Assembly (NCBI GenBank): GCA_009774395.1
Contig: VSNQ01000005.1
Coordinates: 12,181-76,180 of the forward strand
Direction of reading: 5' to 3'
DNA length: 64,000 nucleotides
From: Lachnospiraceae bacterium
GTDB lineage: Bacteria; Bacillota; Clostridia; Lachnospirales; Lachnospiraceae
Position 1 is the first letter of the stretch. Each line of letters starts with the position of its first letter. A program made the position numbers and the translations under genes. A model generated the notes under the pieces. That model was not told where the DNA came from, ran no database searches, and saw nothing but the letters and a program-made list of their open reading frames with translations. Positions 1 to 7,316 of this stretch are shown piece after piece.

Positions 1-1156
1 CAACGGTTTTGCCGCCTGTGTTCGGCCCTGTTATAATCACGCCTTGATATCCGTCCCCAATGCGAAACTGCAATGGTACACATACTTCCTTCTCCATAAG
101 CGGATGTCTGCCATTTTTTATTGTAATCCGCCGCTCGGTGTTAATCTTTGGTGCACAGGCATCACAATCTATACTTAGCTTTCCTTTAGAAAAAATAAAA
201 TCCAATTTCTCCAATAGTTTAATATCTTTTTCTAAATTATCCGAAGCGTCTGCTATCATTGCTGAAAGGGTATATAAAATACGGCGTTCCTCATTTTCCG
301 CATCCAGACGCAGTTCCTGCAACTCCGAAAAATATTTACCAACTGCTGATGGTTCTATAAATAATGTACTTCCAGAGGAGGATTTATCCATAACGCTGCC
401 ACTTACTTTCAACTTATACTCCTTCTTAACTGGAACGCAGATATGCCCGCTTCGTATGGTACTAAAACTGTCTGACATATATTGTTTATTGTTTCGGATA
501 ATTAGATCCGCTTTCTCACGCATTTTATCTTCTGTCCGCACAATTGCACTGCGCAGATCTTTTAAAAGTGACGTTGCATTATCGTCCACTCTGCCATCAC
601 GGATTTGAAGATGAATTTCTTGCTCTAAATCCTCTGGCGTATTAAGATTTTCCGAATAATACGGAAGCGACAGCGAATATGCTTTTCCCCGATCTAAATA
701 AGATTTCATCCGCCTTATTGACACGATTGTCATTTTTATTTGTTCTAACTGCAAAGCAGTCAGACATCCGCCTTTCTGTGCAATAATTAATAACTCACGG
801 ATGCCCTCCATTGCGCTAAGCGGCGGATTTCCACACTTTTCTAACAGTATTTTTGCTTCCGTAGTATCCCGCAGCATTTTTCGCAATTCTGCTTCTATAA
901 GACGCGGAATGATATCCTCTATTTCTTTCTTCGCCTGCTTCGTTAAGGCAAGAAGTTTCCACTTCTCTTTGATTTTATGAAATTCTAATAGCGTTTCGAA
1001 TTGATTTTTGTTATCTTCTAATACTGTATCGAATTGATTTCTATTATCCTGACTATTATTTGTTTGACTACTATTGGTTTGAGGGTTATAAATTTGATTT
1101 GTTTGATTTTGGTTTGCTTGGTTTTGCATTATTTGGTTTTGGTTTGCTTGATACAT
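1..1156 (-). CDS. MutS2-like DNA mismatch/recombination ATPase with Asn/Gln-rich N-terminal leader (3' end outside window)
   Basis: The leftward reading frame starts at ATG 1156 behind an AAAGGAAAGG ribosome site and runs off the window edge, so the C-terminal part is missing. The last visible residues read VIITGPNTGGKTV, the Walker A signature of MutS-family ATPases, preceded by a core-like helical region (GSTLFIEPSAV, EERRILYTLSAMI) as in MutS2. MutS2 proteins act on branched DNA or collided ribosomes. The first ~52 residues are unusual: more than half are Asn or Gln in short NQ repeats, before a normal MutS2-like beginning at FETLLEFHKIKEKW. A Smr domain cannot be assessed because the 3' part is outside. 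It is a MutS2-type rather than MutS1-type protein because no mismatch-binding N-terminal domain is present. Family assignment is fairly sure; biological role is inferred. Confidence 0.8.
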   Translation of the reverse strand, partial: MYQANQNQIMQNQANQNQTNQIYNPQTNSSQTNNSQDNRNQFDTVLEDNKNQFETLLEFHKIKEKWKLLALTKQAKKEIEDIIPRLIEAELRKMLRDTTEAKILLEKCGNPPLSAMEGIRELLIIAQKGGCLTALQLEQIKMTIVSIRRMKSYLDRGKAYSLSLPYYSENLNTPEDLEQEIHLQIRDGRVDDNATSLLKDLRSAIVRTEDKMREKADLIIRNNKQYMSDSFSTIRSGHICVPVKKEYKLKVSGSVMDKSSSGSTLFIEPSAVGKYFSELQELRLDAENEERRILYTLSAMIADASDNLEKDIKLLEKLDFIFSKGKLSIDCDACAPKINTERRITIKNGRHPLMEKEVCVPLQFRIGDGYQGVIITGPNTGGKTV

Positions 1157-1621
1157 ATTTTATCATTCCTTTCCTTTAATTCAACAGCCAGGAATTTTTA
1201 TATTTATTCCCAACTTCCCCTATCTGCAATCGAGTAGAGAACATTTATCTCCCCCTATAAATAGAGATTCCTATTTATGCTGCACAACAAAAAAATCATG
1301 GGTATCCGCCTTACAATAAATAATACTGCGCAGGCAACTGTAGTATATTTAAAATATACTTTGCAGATACTCCATGATTTTATAGTGATAAAATATTATC
1401 AAGGCAATTACCTTCCCCACTATTCTCTGTGCGATCCGTTTGTTATTTTAGCGGCATAGTTTCTTTGCACGAATCTTGCCGCGCGCCCCATGCACCACTT
1501 TTGCGGCATAGTTCCTCTACATGGGGCTGCGCAATTGAGTAGGGGAATGTTCTTCTCCCCTACTCGCGTGCCAAGCACTCGTCAGCTATGCTGGCAATCT
1601 TCCTTGAGTGCCCGTGTGCAT

Positions 1622-1650
1622 AAAAAAGCATGACCAAACAAGCCATGCTT
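1622..1650 (-). terminator. Possible leftward intrinsic terminator
   Basis: Read on the minus strand, an AAGCATG/CATGCTT stem with a 12-nt loop is followed by six T residues. It could end transcripts arriving from the araA/propeptide region about 700 bp to the right. The stem is short (7 bp). Confidence 0.45.
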
Positions 1651-1863
1651 CCATAAATGTCCATATAACAGTAGAATAGAGTTCACTATATAGATAATTA
1701 TTTCTGTATGCTGCGCAGTTGTAAGACTGATATCAGAGGGCAGACTTCACCTGTAAAAAATACAGTCCTAAACCGAAGCTGCAGCCTCTTTTCAATTATT
1801 TTATTATATTTTCTTACAAGATAAACGCACTCATACACGATCTATATTATTGTATTACAACTA

Positions 1864-1884
1864 AACGGCAAAAGATTTACCGTT
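1864..1884. repeat. Small dispersed hairpin repeat (ACGGCAAA type), copy 1
   Basis: AACGGCAAAAGATTTACCGTT forms a hairpin with one mismatch and is followed by a CAGCCGCACG segment. A near copy including that trailing segment lies at 2749-2770 and inverted relatives at 13777-13803 and 48880-48905. All are intergenic. Confidence 0.55.
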
Positions 1885-2079
1885 CTGTTCCATCAGCCGC
1901 ACGCCGCAAAGCGGCAATTTCCCTTAGCGCGGCTGTATGCATATTGTTATACTGATACTCACGAACGATTAGATTTTCCTTTCTGCACAGCACGTATTGC
2001 CCACTTATGAAATATGGGCTGTGCTGAAATTGGAAAATCTTAACGGTCGTCCGTAGAGCATCCGTCTTTCCGACGCTTA

Positions 2080-2235
2080 GGAATTGTAGGGAAATAAGCG
2101 CTCAGATTGCGCAGGATATTTCTTCAAGATTGTAGGAGAAAAAACGTAGGCGTAGCGGGCTACGGCGAGGCTTTTTCTCCTGCAAGATTGAAGAAATAGA
2201 CAAACAAGATGTGTCACTTATTTTTCTACAGTTCC
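2080..2235. mobile_element. MITE-like palindromic element, copy A (156 bp)
   Basis: The element begins GGAATTGTAGGGAAATAAG and ends with CTTATTTTTCTACAGTTCC, near-perfect terminal inverted repeats. It is flanked by TTA on both sides (2077-2079 and 2236-2238). The centre is a hairpin with AGGAGAAAAA/TTTTTCTCCT arms and an inner core CGTAGCGGGCTACG. Its two outer parts match the 76-bp copy at 4605-4680, which lacks this core. It has no coding capacity, so a transposase would have to act in trans. Family membership is seen directly; mobility is inferred. Confidence 0.75.
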
Positions 2236-2373
2236 TTAATACAATACGCTAAAAGTGCGTTTACATTTCCACACACAACATACAACATTCCTGCTATTAA
2301 AATTTTACAGAATAATCTTATAGCTTTTCCTTTTCTATTTTTGATAGGTCTTAATCACTTATATTTACTATTT

Positions 2374-2664
2374 CTAATTAAAGAACAAGCGTTTTGGTTT
2401 CTCCACATACTCTACTTCGTCGAGATCGGCAAACGCATCAATAAAATCTTCACGAACTGTGGCTATCGCGTAGCCGTTAATCAACGGTTCAATGTGAATC
2501 ACTTCTGACTCCAGCTTTTCCAACGCACCATGATATTTTACAATTAATTCCCAAGTCCTTGTGGCAGGTGTATAGCCCGTCATAAGGATTTGGGATTTTT
2601 CCAATTCTTCTGTTGTTGCCGAAAGCGCAAGATTTAATAAATTTTCCAATTTCGCGTTTGCCAT
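2374..2664 (-). CDS. Stand-alone propeptide/N-terminal domain of an S8 (subtilisin-like) protease
   Basis: This 96-residue protein starts MANAKLENLLNLAL, carries an ELIVKYHG stretch, and ends EVEYVEKPKRLFFN followed at once by a TAG stop. From memory, this is how large S8-family serine proteases of Lachnospiraceae begin, and in those proteins the catalytic domain continues directly after the KRLFF motif. Here no catalytic Asp/His/Ser domain follows in any frame. The start is ATG 2664 with a GGAG site eight bases upstream. It could be a remnant of a deleted protease gene or a free propeptide acting as inhibitor/chaperone in trans. It lies downstream of araA on the same strand, separated by ~190 bp carrying a hairpin repeat. 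Domain identity is fairly sure; function is open. Confidence 0.7.
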   Translation of the reverse strand: MANAKLENLLNLALSATTEELEKSQILMTGYTPATRTWELIVKYHGALEKLESEVIHIEPLINGYAIATVREDFIDAFADLDEVEYVEKPKRLFFN

Positions 2665-2748
2665 TGCCCCTACTCCGTTTCTGCTGCCATACCGTTATTA
2701 TATGACAGCAAAACCGTCTTGGTTCACCCCGCAGCACGATATTTACAG

Positions 2749-2770
2749 AACGGCAAAAAGATTTGCCGTT
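2749..2770. repeat. Small dispersed hairpin repeat (ACGGCAAA type), copy 2
   Basis: AACGGCAAAAAGATTTGCCGTT, perfect arms AACGGCAAA/TTTGCCGTT, between araA and the propeptide ORF. The following GTCAGCCGCACG also follows copy 1 at 1864-1884. Confidence 0.6.
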
Positions 2771-2858
2771 TCGCTGCGTCAGCCGCACGACATTACATTG
2801 GCTTACGAACGTAATTACCTGGAACGATATGGAAAATTTATCGCTCATGCGTATAAAA

Positions 2859-4355
2859 TTAGCGATATGCGATTGCGTTCCAGCGAAGTTCGTTCTTCAA
2901 TGAACGGATATTTGTATTCTTGTCAATTACCACCGCTTCAATGCCCATTGCATCCGCCCAATCAACCATTTGGTCTACAGTTAAATCGTATGAGAAAGCT
3001 GTATGATGCGCACCGCCTGCCAAAATCCAAGCTTCTGCGCCAACCGCAAGACTTGGTTCTGGTGTCCAGAATGCTGTTGCAACGGGAAGTTTCGGCATTG
3101 GTTTCTCAACCTTCTTGCACTCAACCGCATTAATAATCAAACGGAAACGGTTGCCTAAATCAATTAAAGATGTTGCAACTGCCGGGCCTGTCTTTGATGT
3201 AAATACAAGTCTTGCCGGATCTTCACGGTTCCCCATTGAAAGCGGACATACTTTAATTGAAATCGGGCCATCTGCCACTGTCGGACATACTTCCAACATA
3301 TGTGCCTGCAAAATTCCTTCCTTGCCAGCGACAAAATTATAAGTATAATCCTCCATAAACGAAGTACCCTTTGCATCTTTTACATTGGATGCCATAATCT
3401 TCATTAAGCGTACCATTGCCGCAGTTTTCCAATCACCTTCACCGCCGAAACCATAACCTTTTTCCATTAAACGCTGGATTGCAAGTCCTGGAAGCTGCTT
3501 TAAGCCGCCAAGCATCCCAAAATGCGTTACAATTGCGTGATAATCGCGCTCTTCAAGGAATTTCTCCATACCGATTTCAATAGCAGCCTGAACTTCTACG
3601 TGTCTGCGGAACTCTGCTTCGTCCCTGCCCTCAAGCAGGATCTGATATTTGCTGTAATACTCGTCTGTCAATGCGCTGACATCGCCTGCTGAAACAGCAT
3701 TTACATATTCTACAAGGTCATTTACATTGTAATGATCGATTTCCCAGCCAAATTGAATCTGTGCCTCAACCTTATCCCCCTCTGTTACCGCAACATTGTT
3801 CATATTGTCGCCAAAACGGCATACACGGATATGAGAAGATTCCATAATACCAACTGCTGTTACCATCCACTGCGCAATCTGCTTGATTACTTCTGGATTC
3901 TGCCAATGACCTACTACAATTTTGCGCTCAATTCCCATGCGGCTGACAATATGACCATACTCGCGATCACCATGCGCTGACTGGTTTTCATTCATAAAAT
4001 CCATATCAATTGTATCATACGGAATTTCCTCATTAAACTGCGTATGGAAATGCATTAACGGCTTTCTATATTCTTGTAGTCCCAGAATCCACGACTTTGC
4101 TGGTGAAAATGTATGCATCCATGTAATAACGCCTGCACACTCCTCATCTGCATTCGCTTCATTAAAAGTCTTGCGGATCACAGCATTTGTAATTAATGTT
4201 GGTTTCCAAACTACTTCATAAGGCAGCAATCCAGACTGATTCAGCCCGTCTACAATTTTTTTTGAATGTTCTGCTACATTTCTTAGACATTCGTCACCAT
4301 ACAAATCCTGTGAACCCGTTGCAAACCAAAACTTATAATTCTTTCCTGTCTTCAT
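2859..4355 (-). CDS. araA: L-arabinose isomerase
   Basis: Cytoplasmic Mn-dependent isomerase converting L-arabinose to L-ribulose, the first step of arabinose catabolism. At 498 residues it has the usual family length. Hallmarks visible in order: FWFATGSQDLYG near the N terminus, GFGGEGDWKTA (first catalytic Glu), FMEDYTY (second Glu), AHMLEVCP (catalytic His) and GGAHHTAFS (second His). The chosen start is ATG 4355, nine bases after AGAAAGGG; an in-frame TTG three codons earlier is less likely. araB and araD are not in the window, so the other steps are encoded elsewhere. The AraC-family regulator at 4812 is divergently transcribed and is the obvious candidate controller. The gene is flanked by two palindromic elements (2080-2235, 4605-4680). 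Assignment is very secure. Confidence 0.97.
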   Translation of the reverse strand: MKTGKNYKFWFATGSQDLYGDECLRNVAEHSKKIVDGLNQSGLLPYEVVWKPTLITNAVIRKTFNEANADEECAGVITWMHTFSPAKSWILGLQEYRKPLMHFHTQFNEEIPYDTIDMDFMNENQSAHGDREYGHIVSRMGIERKIVVGHWQNPEVIKQIAQWMVTAVGIMESSHIRVCRFGDNMNNVAVTEGDKVEAQIQFGWEIDHYNVNDLVEYVNAVSAGDVSALTDEYYSKYQILLEGRDEAEFRRHVEVQAAIEIGMEKFLEERDYHAIVTHFGMLGGLKQLPGLAIQRLMEKGYGFGGEGDWKTAAMVRLMKIMASNVKDAKGTSFMEDYTYNFVAGKEGILQAHMLEVCPTVADGPISIKVCPLSMGNREDPARLVFTSKTGPAVATSLIDLGNRFRLIINAVECKKVEKPMPKLPVATAFWTPEPSLAVGAEAWILAGGAHHTAFSYDLTVDQMVDWADAMGIEAVVIDKNTNIRSLKNELRWNAIAYR

Positions 4356-4526
4356 GCCAATCAACCCTTTCTTATTTTGTATCCTTCTACAAATTTCACA
4401 ATACCGATACTATATTTGTATCATAAAAAGGGAAAATTTACAACAATTATTTTAATAAAAATTAAAATATTTTATTATACAATAAATTTCATTCGTTATT
4501 TTGATAAATCAGCGGCTTTTTATATA

Positions 4527-4555
4527 TTGACTTGACCACATAGAATCAGTATAAT
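4527..4555 (+). promoter_or_regulatory. Sigma-A-type promoter for the AraC-family regulator
   Basis: TTGACT (4527-4532), a 17-bp spacer and TATAAT (4550-4555): near-consensus boxes at ideal spacing, oriented toward the gene at 4812. The predicted start of transcription is near 4562. Confidence 0.75.
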
Positions 4556-4604
4556 ATGGGTAAAATACGTTGCAGTTCGACCGTGCAGTATATTATACTG
4601 CTTA

Positions 4605-4680
4605 GGAACTGTAGAAAAATAAGTGACACATCTTGAAGAAATATCCTGCGCAATCTGAACACTTATTTTCCTACAATTCC
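4605..4680. mobile_element. MITE-like palindromic element, copy B (76 bp, internally deleted)
   Basis: Ends GGAACTGTAGAAAAATAAG and CTTATTTTCCTACAATTCC are inverted repeats with two mismatches in 21 bp; TTA flanks both sides (4602-4604 and 4681-4683). It splits a longer repeat: the 37.3-kb copy (minus strand) reads TATACTGCTTAACAG, whereas here TATACTGCTTA and TTAACAG are separated by exactly this element. That is an occupied versus empty site. Internally it corresponds to the outer parts of copy A joined without the core. Confidence 0.8.
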
Positions 4681-4683
4681 TTA

Positions 4684-4771
4684 ACAGCTAAAATTTCCGA
4701 GTAACCTGACTACATAATGCCAGCCATATCCGTTTAGCCAAGGCAGTACGATAAATTCTGGCATTATGTAG
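4684..4771 (+). repeat. Long dispersed hairpin repeat, copy 1
   Basis: About 90 bp closely matching the reverse complement of 37246-37345. The perfect arms CTACATAATGCCAG (from 4710) and CTGGCATTATGTAG (to 4771) enclose a 34-nt loop. In the other copy the arms differ by one compensatory T-A to C-G change and one wobble-preserving change. In both places the hairpin lies upstream of, and in the same sense as, the next gene. Confidence 0.75.
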
Positions 4772-4811
4772 TATCATTTATGAAAATAAATACCGAAAGG
4801 AGACGCCTATA

Positions 4812-5714
4812 ATGTATAATCTACAGTCCAACAGCGCTGATTTTTATATAAGGCGCACCCAAGAACTGCTCTCAAGCGGTTATCCTGTGGATATTGTTAC
4901 TATCGACTATTCCACAGATAATGCAAATATCATATGCTGGCATAAGCATGATGAAATAGAATTTCAGTATATTTTGGAAGGACAAATTTCTATTTACTGT
5001 GACGAGGATACTATCTGTGCCAGCAAAGGCGATATTGTTTTCATTAATCAGGGGATTCGGCATTTTTCCTCGTCCGCCTGCTCACAACGGTGCCTGACTC
5101 GCTCCATCATTGCTAATCCCACATTTATATTCGGTTTTGGTCAATCGAATATGCACCGAAAGTTTATTTATCCAGTGATACATTGCAGCACGCTAAAAAG
5201 CCTGTTGATTACGCCCACTGGCAATCATTATACCTCCTGTTATTCCAATATGCAGGAAATTTTCCAGCTAAATCAGGACAAGCCTTCGGGATATGAACTG
5301 CTGACAAAGGCGCACTTGCTGCAGCTTTGGAAGCTTTTATATGACAATCTTCCAGCAAGTGACACTGCGCCACCACACATTTTTACGCAGGATGAGCAGC
5401 GTGTGAAAAGCGCTGTTTCCTATATTCATCAGCACTTTAGAGAACCAATTACGCTTGAGGATATCGCAAATTCCATACTTGTCAGCAAAAGTGAATGCTG
5501 CCGCTGCTTTAAGCGCGTTATGAATGCTACACCCTTTGAATACCTTTTGAAATACCGCATTCTGGAAACTGCCAGGCAAATGCACCAAAAAACAAACGCA
5601 TCAATTTCTGAAATTGCGGGTTCCGCAGGTTTTAACAACACAAGTTATTACAACAAAATCTTTAAAAAACTAATGGGCTGCACACCAACGCAGTACCGCC
5701 AGTCCGTACAATGA
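4812..5714 (+). CDS. AraC-family transcriptional regulator
   Basis: 300 residues. The N-terminal half reads as a cupin-type sensing domain (CWHKHDEIEFQYILEGQISI, then GDIVFINQGIRHFSS), and the last ~100 residues form the two helix-turn-helix AraC DNA-binding domain (VKSAVSYIHQHFREPITLED, then ISEIAGSAGFNNTSYYNKIF and GCTPTQYRQS). The start is ATG 4812 after GAAAGGAGA. It is divergent from araA, suggesting control of arabinose isomerase in response to a sugar. It is not the GntR/LacI-type AraR of Bacillus. The leader carries two repeat structures. Family is certain; the effector is inferred from context. Confidence 0.9.
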   Translation: MYNLQSNSADFYIRRTQELLSSGYPVDIVTIDYSTDNANIICWHKHDEIEFQYILEGQISIYCDEDTICASKGDIVFINQGIRHFSSSACSQRCLTRSIIANPTFIFGFGQSNMHRKFIYPVIHCSTLKSLLITPTGNHYTSCYSNMQEIFQLNQDKPSGYELLTKAHLLQLWKLLYDNLPASDTAPPHIFTQDEQRVKSAVSYIHQHFREPITLEDIANSILVSKSECCRCFKRVMNATPFEYLLKYRILETARQMHQKTNASISEIAGSAGFNNTSYYNKIFKKLMGCTPTQYRQSVQ

Positions 5715-5794
5715 TCTTCCTTAATATTTTATAATATAAAACAGTTCTAAATTATTAAAATCCATTTATCATCCCAATATACTGGCGAGTTCTA

Positions 5795-5886
5795 AAATTT
5801 GCCAATAACATCGACTCACGAGCGATAAGCTTTGCCGTTGACACATAGTATTCATGCGCTCGTGAGTCCGGTTAATTGGTAAATCT
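5795..5886. repeat. Long imperfect hairpin
   Basis: Perfect 12-bp inner arms GACTCACGAGCG (5813-5824) and CGCTCGTGAGTC (5857-5868), extended by imperfect outer arms AAATTTGCCAATAAC and GTTAATTGGTAAATCTT. A similarly built hairpin with an ACTCACGAACG-like left arm lies at about 1965-2052. No T-run follows, so it is not a typical terminator. Confidence 0.55.
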
Positions 5887-5898
5887 TAGTGATTGTAA

Positions 5899-6153
5899 TG
5901 AACTGTAAATAAATAACTTGTTAATTTGACGCCATATATAGTAAACGCATTTTGTATTTGCGTTTTGACTTTTTGTATCTGCTGTGTATTCAATTAGATT
6001 TGGATGCAAAACGCAAAGGTATAATTCGTTTACTATAAATGTCCATCTGCGGCATCAGATAATCGCAGGCGTAGTGGGCTACGTCAAGATTATCTGATGC
6101 CGCAGATGGACATTTATACAAGTCAATTTGATGAGTTATTTATTGACAGTTCC
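5899..6153. mobile_element. MITE-like palindromic element, copy C (255 bp, composite)
   Basis: Left end TGAACTGTAAATAAATAAC and right end GTTATTTATTGACAGTTCC are inverted repeats; TAA flanks both sides (5896-5898, 6154-6156). The interior holds a perfect 31-bp inverted repeat (6034-6064 and 6088-6118) around a loop with the family core CGTAGTGGGCTACG. In the left half sits a second palindromic unit, ATAGTAAACG...CGTTTACTAT (about 5937-6038), probably a nested insertion. The right ~75 bp is nearly identical to the end of copy D at 46.4 kb. Confidence 0.75.
5937..6038. mobile_element. Nested palindromic element of a second family (TATAGTAAACG ends)
   Basis: Left end TATAGTAAACGCATTTTG and right end reading, on the opposite strand, TATAGTAAACGAATTATACC. 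It splits the left arm of element C. A minimal copy with the same ends, ATAGTAAACGCAAAT and its complement, occurs at 31539-31571. Confidence 0.5.
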
Positions 6154-6198
6154 TAATGTATAGTTTTTATCTATAATCTAAACCTCTCTTGGTAAGTA

Positions 6199-6230
6199 AA
6201 GCCACAACCACAAGACAGTAGTAGTGGCTT
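6199..6230. terminator. Possible bidirectional terminator hairpin
   Basis: AAGCCAC (6199-6205) pairs with GTGGCTT (6224-6230), followed on the plus strand by TTCATTATT and on the minus strand by TACTT. It sits just past the stop of the 6238 gene and may end that leftward operon. Weak stem. Confidence 0.4.
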
Positions 6231-6237
6231 TTCATTA

Positions 6238-6453
6238 TTATGTAAGAACATTTAATGCGACCTTAAAGCATTTGCTTCCCAATGGGATTAGCAGTATTGT
6301 AATACTCAAAGTAAGGCCAAGGCATACGAGTAATATAGCAATCGGCAGTTTAATAAATATCCATATTGCAGCTGACAACAATGCTCCGGTAATGTGAAAA
6401 CCCAGCCAAAACAAAAATGTCAGAATTGCCAAAGTAATAAGTATCTCCAACAT
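6238..6453 (-). CDS. Small two-segment membrane protein
   Basis: 71 residues, nearly all hydrophobic, with two to three predicted membrane segments (LITLAILTFLFWLGF, LLSAAIWIFI and AILLVCLGLTLSITILLIPL). ATG 6453 follows AAAGGAAGGAGC. It is the last gene of a leftward trio with two lipoproteins and is only 14 bp from the metallo-beta-lactamase gene, so co-transcription is likely. No family was recognised. Confidence 0.6.
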   Translation of the reverse strand: MLEILITLAILTFLFWLGFHITGALLSAAIWIFIKLPIAILLVCLGLTLSITILLIPLGSKCFKVALNVLT

Positions 6454-6467
6454 ATTGCTCCTTCCTT

Positions 6468-7316
6468 TTATTTCGATGTTTCAACGGACAGTTCTCTCCC
6501 ATTTGACTTGACGATTATGTCACCATCACGATCTGTTCGGTATAACATTGGTTTCCATGTCTTACTGTCCAGCAAATCTAATGTTTCCTGATGTGGATGA
6601 CCGTAGGGGTTTCCTGTACCTACTGAAATAATTGCATAATCCGGCATGAAAGTACGTAGGAAATTATACAAAGTTCCTGTATAAGAGCCGTGATGGGGCA
6701 TCTTAATCAAATCAATTTTATATACTTCGTCAGATTCACTTTGGAACTTTTCTGCAATTCTGGCTTGTGCGGAATCTTCAATATCACCAGTAAACAAGAA
6801 TTTCGTATCCCCATATGTAATTATTAGCACCAAGGAATCATTATCCTCTTCTGAACTTACATCAACAACTTCCACAATGGCACTACCTAACTCATACGCA
6901 TCTCCATCTGCAGGTATCGTTATAGAAGCTCCATTTATACCAAGTTCATGCTCAAACATTCTGAAAGTTTCTGTCTTGCTGTAATCCGAATTGCATAACA
7001 TAATGTCAATCGTCGATGCATATGTCAGGGCTTTCATCAGGCCACCATAATGATCGGTATGAAGATGTGATACTACCAATATATCAAGATGCTGGATACC
7101 ATTTTCTTTAAGGACATTATACACTTTATCACCTGCAGATATATCACCGCCATCAATCAGCATATAGTGGTCGTCACACTCAACCAATGCTCCATCACCT
7201 TGACCAACATCAATGAACTGGATGCTGAATGTTGAGTTTCTATCTTGCTTTGAGCAGGAACAAAGGCATAAAAATATTGCAATTAACAGTATAAACGCCA
7301 ATATTTTTTTCTTCAT
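6468..7316 (-). CDS. ComEC/Rec2-like metallo-beta-lactamase-fold lipoprotein
   Basis: 282 residues. A signal peptide with lipobox CLCSC (cysteine about residue 21) predicts anchoring on the outer face of the membrane. The rest is a metallo-beta-lactamase fold: DVGQGDG near residue 37, the metal-binding SHLHTDHYGG motif, LFTGDIE and MPHHGS, as in the stand-alone hydrolase domains related to ComEC. Such domains are probably phosphodiesterases or nucleases. Its start overlaps the end of the 659-aa lipoprotein gene by 4 bp (ATGA), indicating translational coupling. The substrate is unknown. Confidence 0.8.
   Translation of the reverse strand: MKKKILAFILLIAIFLCLCSCSKQDRNSTFSIQFIDVGQGDGALVECDDHYMLIDGGDISAGDKVYNVLKENGIQHLDILVVSHLHTDHYGGLMKALTYASTIDIMLCNSDYSKTETFRMFEHELGINGASITIPADGDAYELGSAIVEVVDVSSEEDNDSLVLIITYGDTKFLFTGDIEDSAQARIAEKFQSESDEVYKIDLIKMPHHGSYTGTLYNFLRTFMPDYAIISVGTGNPYGHPHQETLDLLDSKTWKPMLYRTDRDGDIIVKSNGRELSVETSK

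Larger units (their letters stand above)
1157..2079. other. Non-coding region rich in hairpins
   Basis: No convincing gene is seen. It holds several inverted repeats: an imperfect one at about 1288-1383 (AAATCATGG...CCATGATTT arms) enclosing the palindrome AGTATATTT/AAATATACT; a GAGTAGGGG/CCCCTACTC hairpin near 1535-1563; a CATGGGG-type inverted pair around 1486-1530; an ACGGCAAAAGATTTACCGT hairpin at 1865-1883; and a long imperfect hairpin at about 1965-2052 with GATTAGATTTTCC/GGAAAATCTTAAC arms. About 30 bp near 1595-1626 resembles 50809-50840. The region looks like an accumulation site for dispersed repeats. Confidence 0.6.
4356..4811. other. Divergent araA/regulator intergenic region
   Basis: This 456-bp region holds an AT-rich stretch upstream of araA (about 4390-4500, no clear promoter boxes chosen), the rightward promoter at 4527-4555, the 76-bp palindromic element at 4605-4680 and the 62-bp hairpin repeat ending at 4771. 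The regulator's predicted leader is therefore about 250 nt and is made almost wholly of dispersed repeat sequence. Confidence 0.6.
5715..6237. other. Gene-free region with nested palindromes
   Basis: Between the AraC-type gene and the small membrane protein there is no plausible coding frame. It is occupied by a long imperfect hairpin (5795-5886), the 255-bp palindromic element C (5899-6153) with a second element nested in it, and a short terminator-like stem (6199-6230). Confidence 0.65.

Noticed and set aside
2489..2848. Second minus-strand ORF overlapping the propeptide gene
   Set aside because: Frame lacks domain resemblance and a ribosome site; the propeptide frame is clearly the coding one.
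4605..4771. Riboswitch or T-box in the regulator leader
   Set aside because: The leader consists of an insertion element and a dispersed hairpin; no known aptamer motif was recognised.
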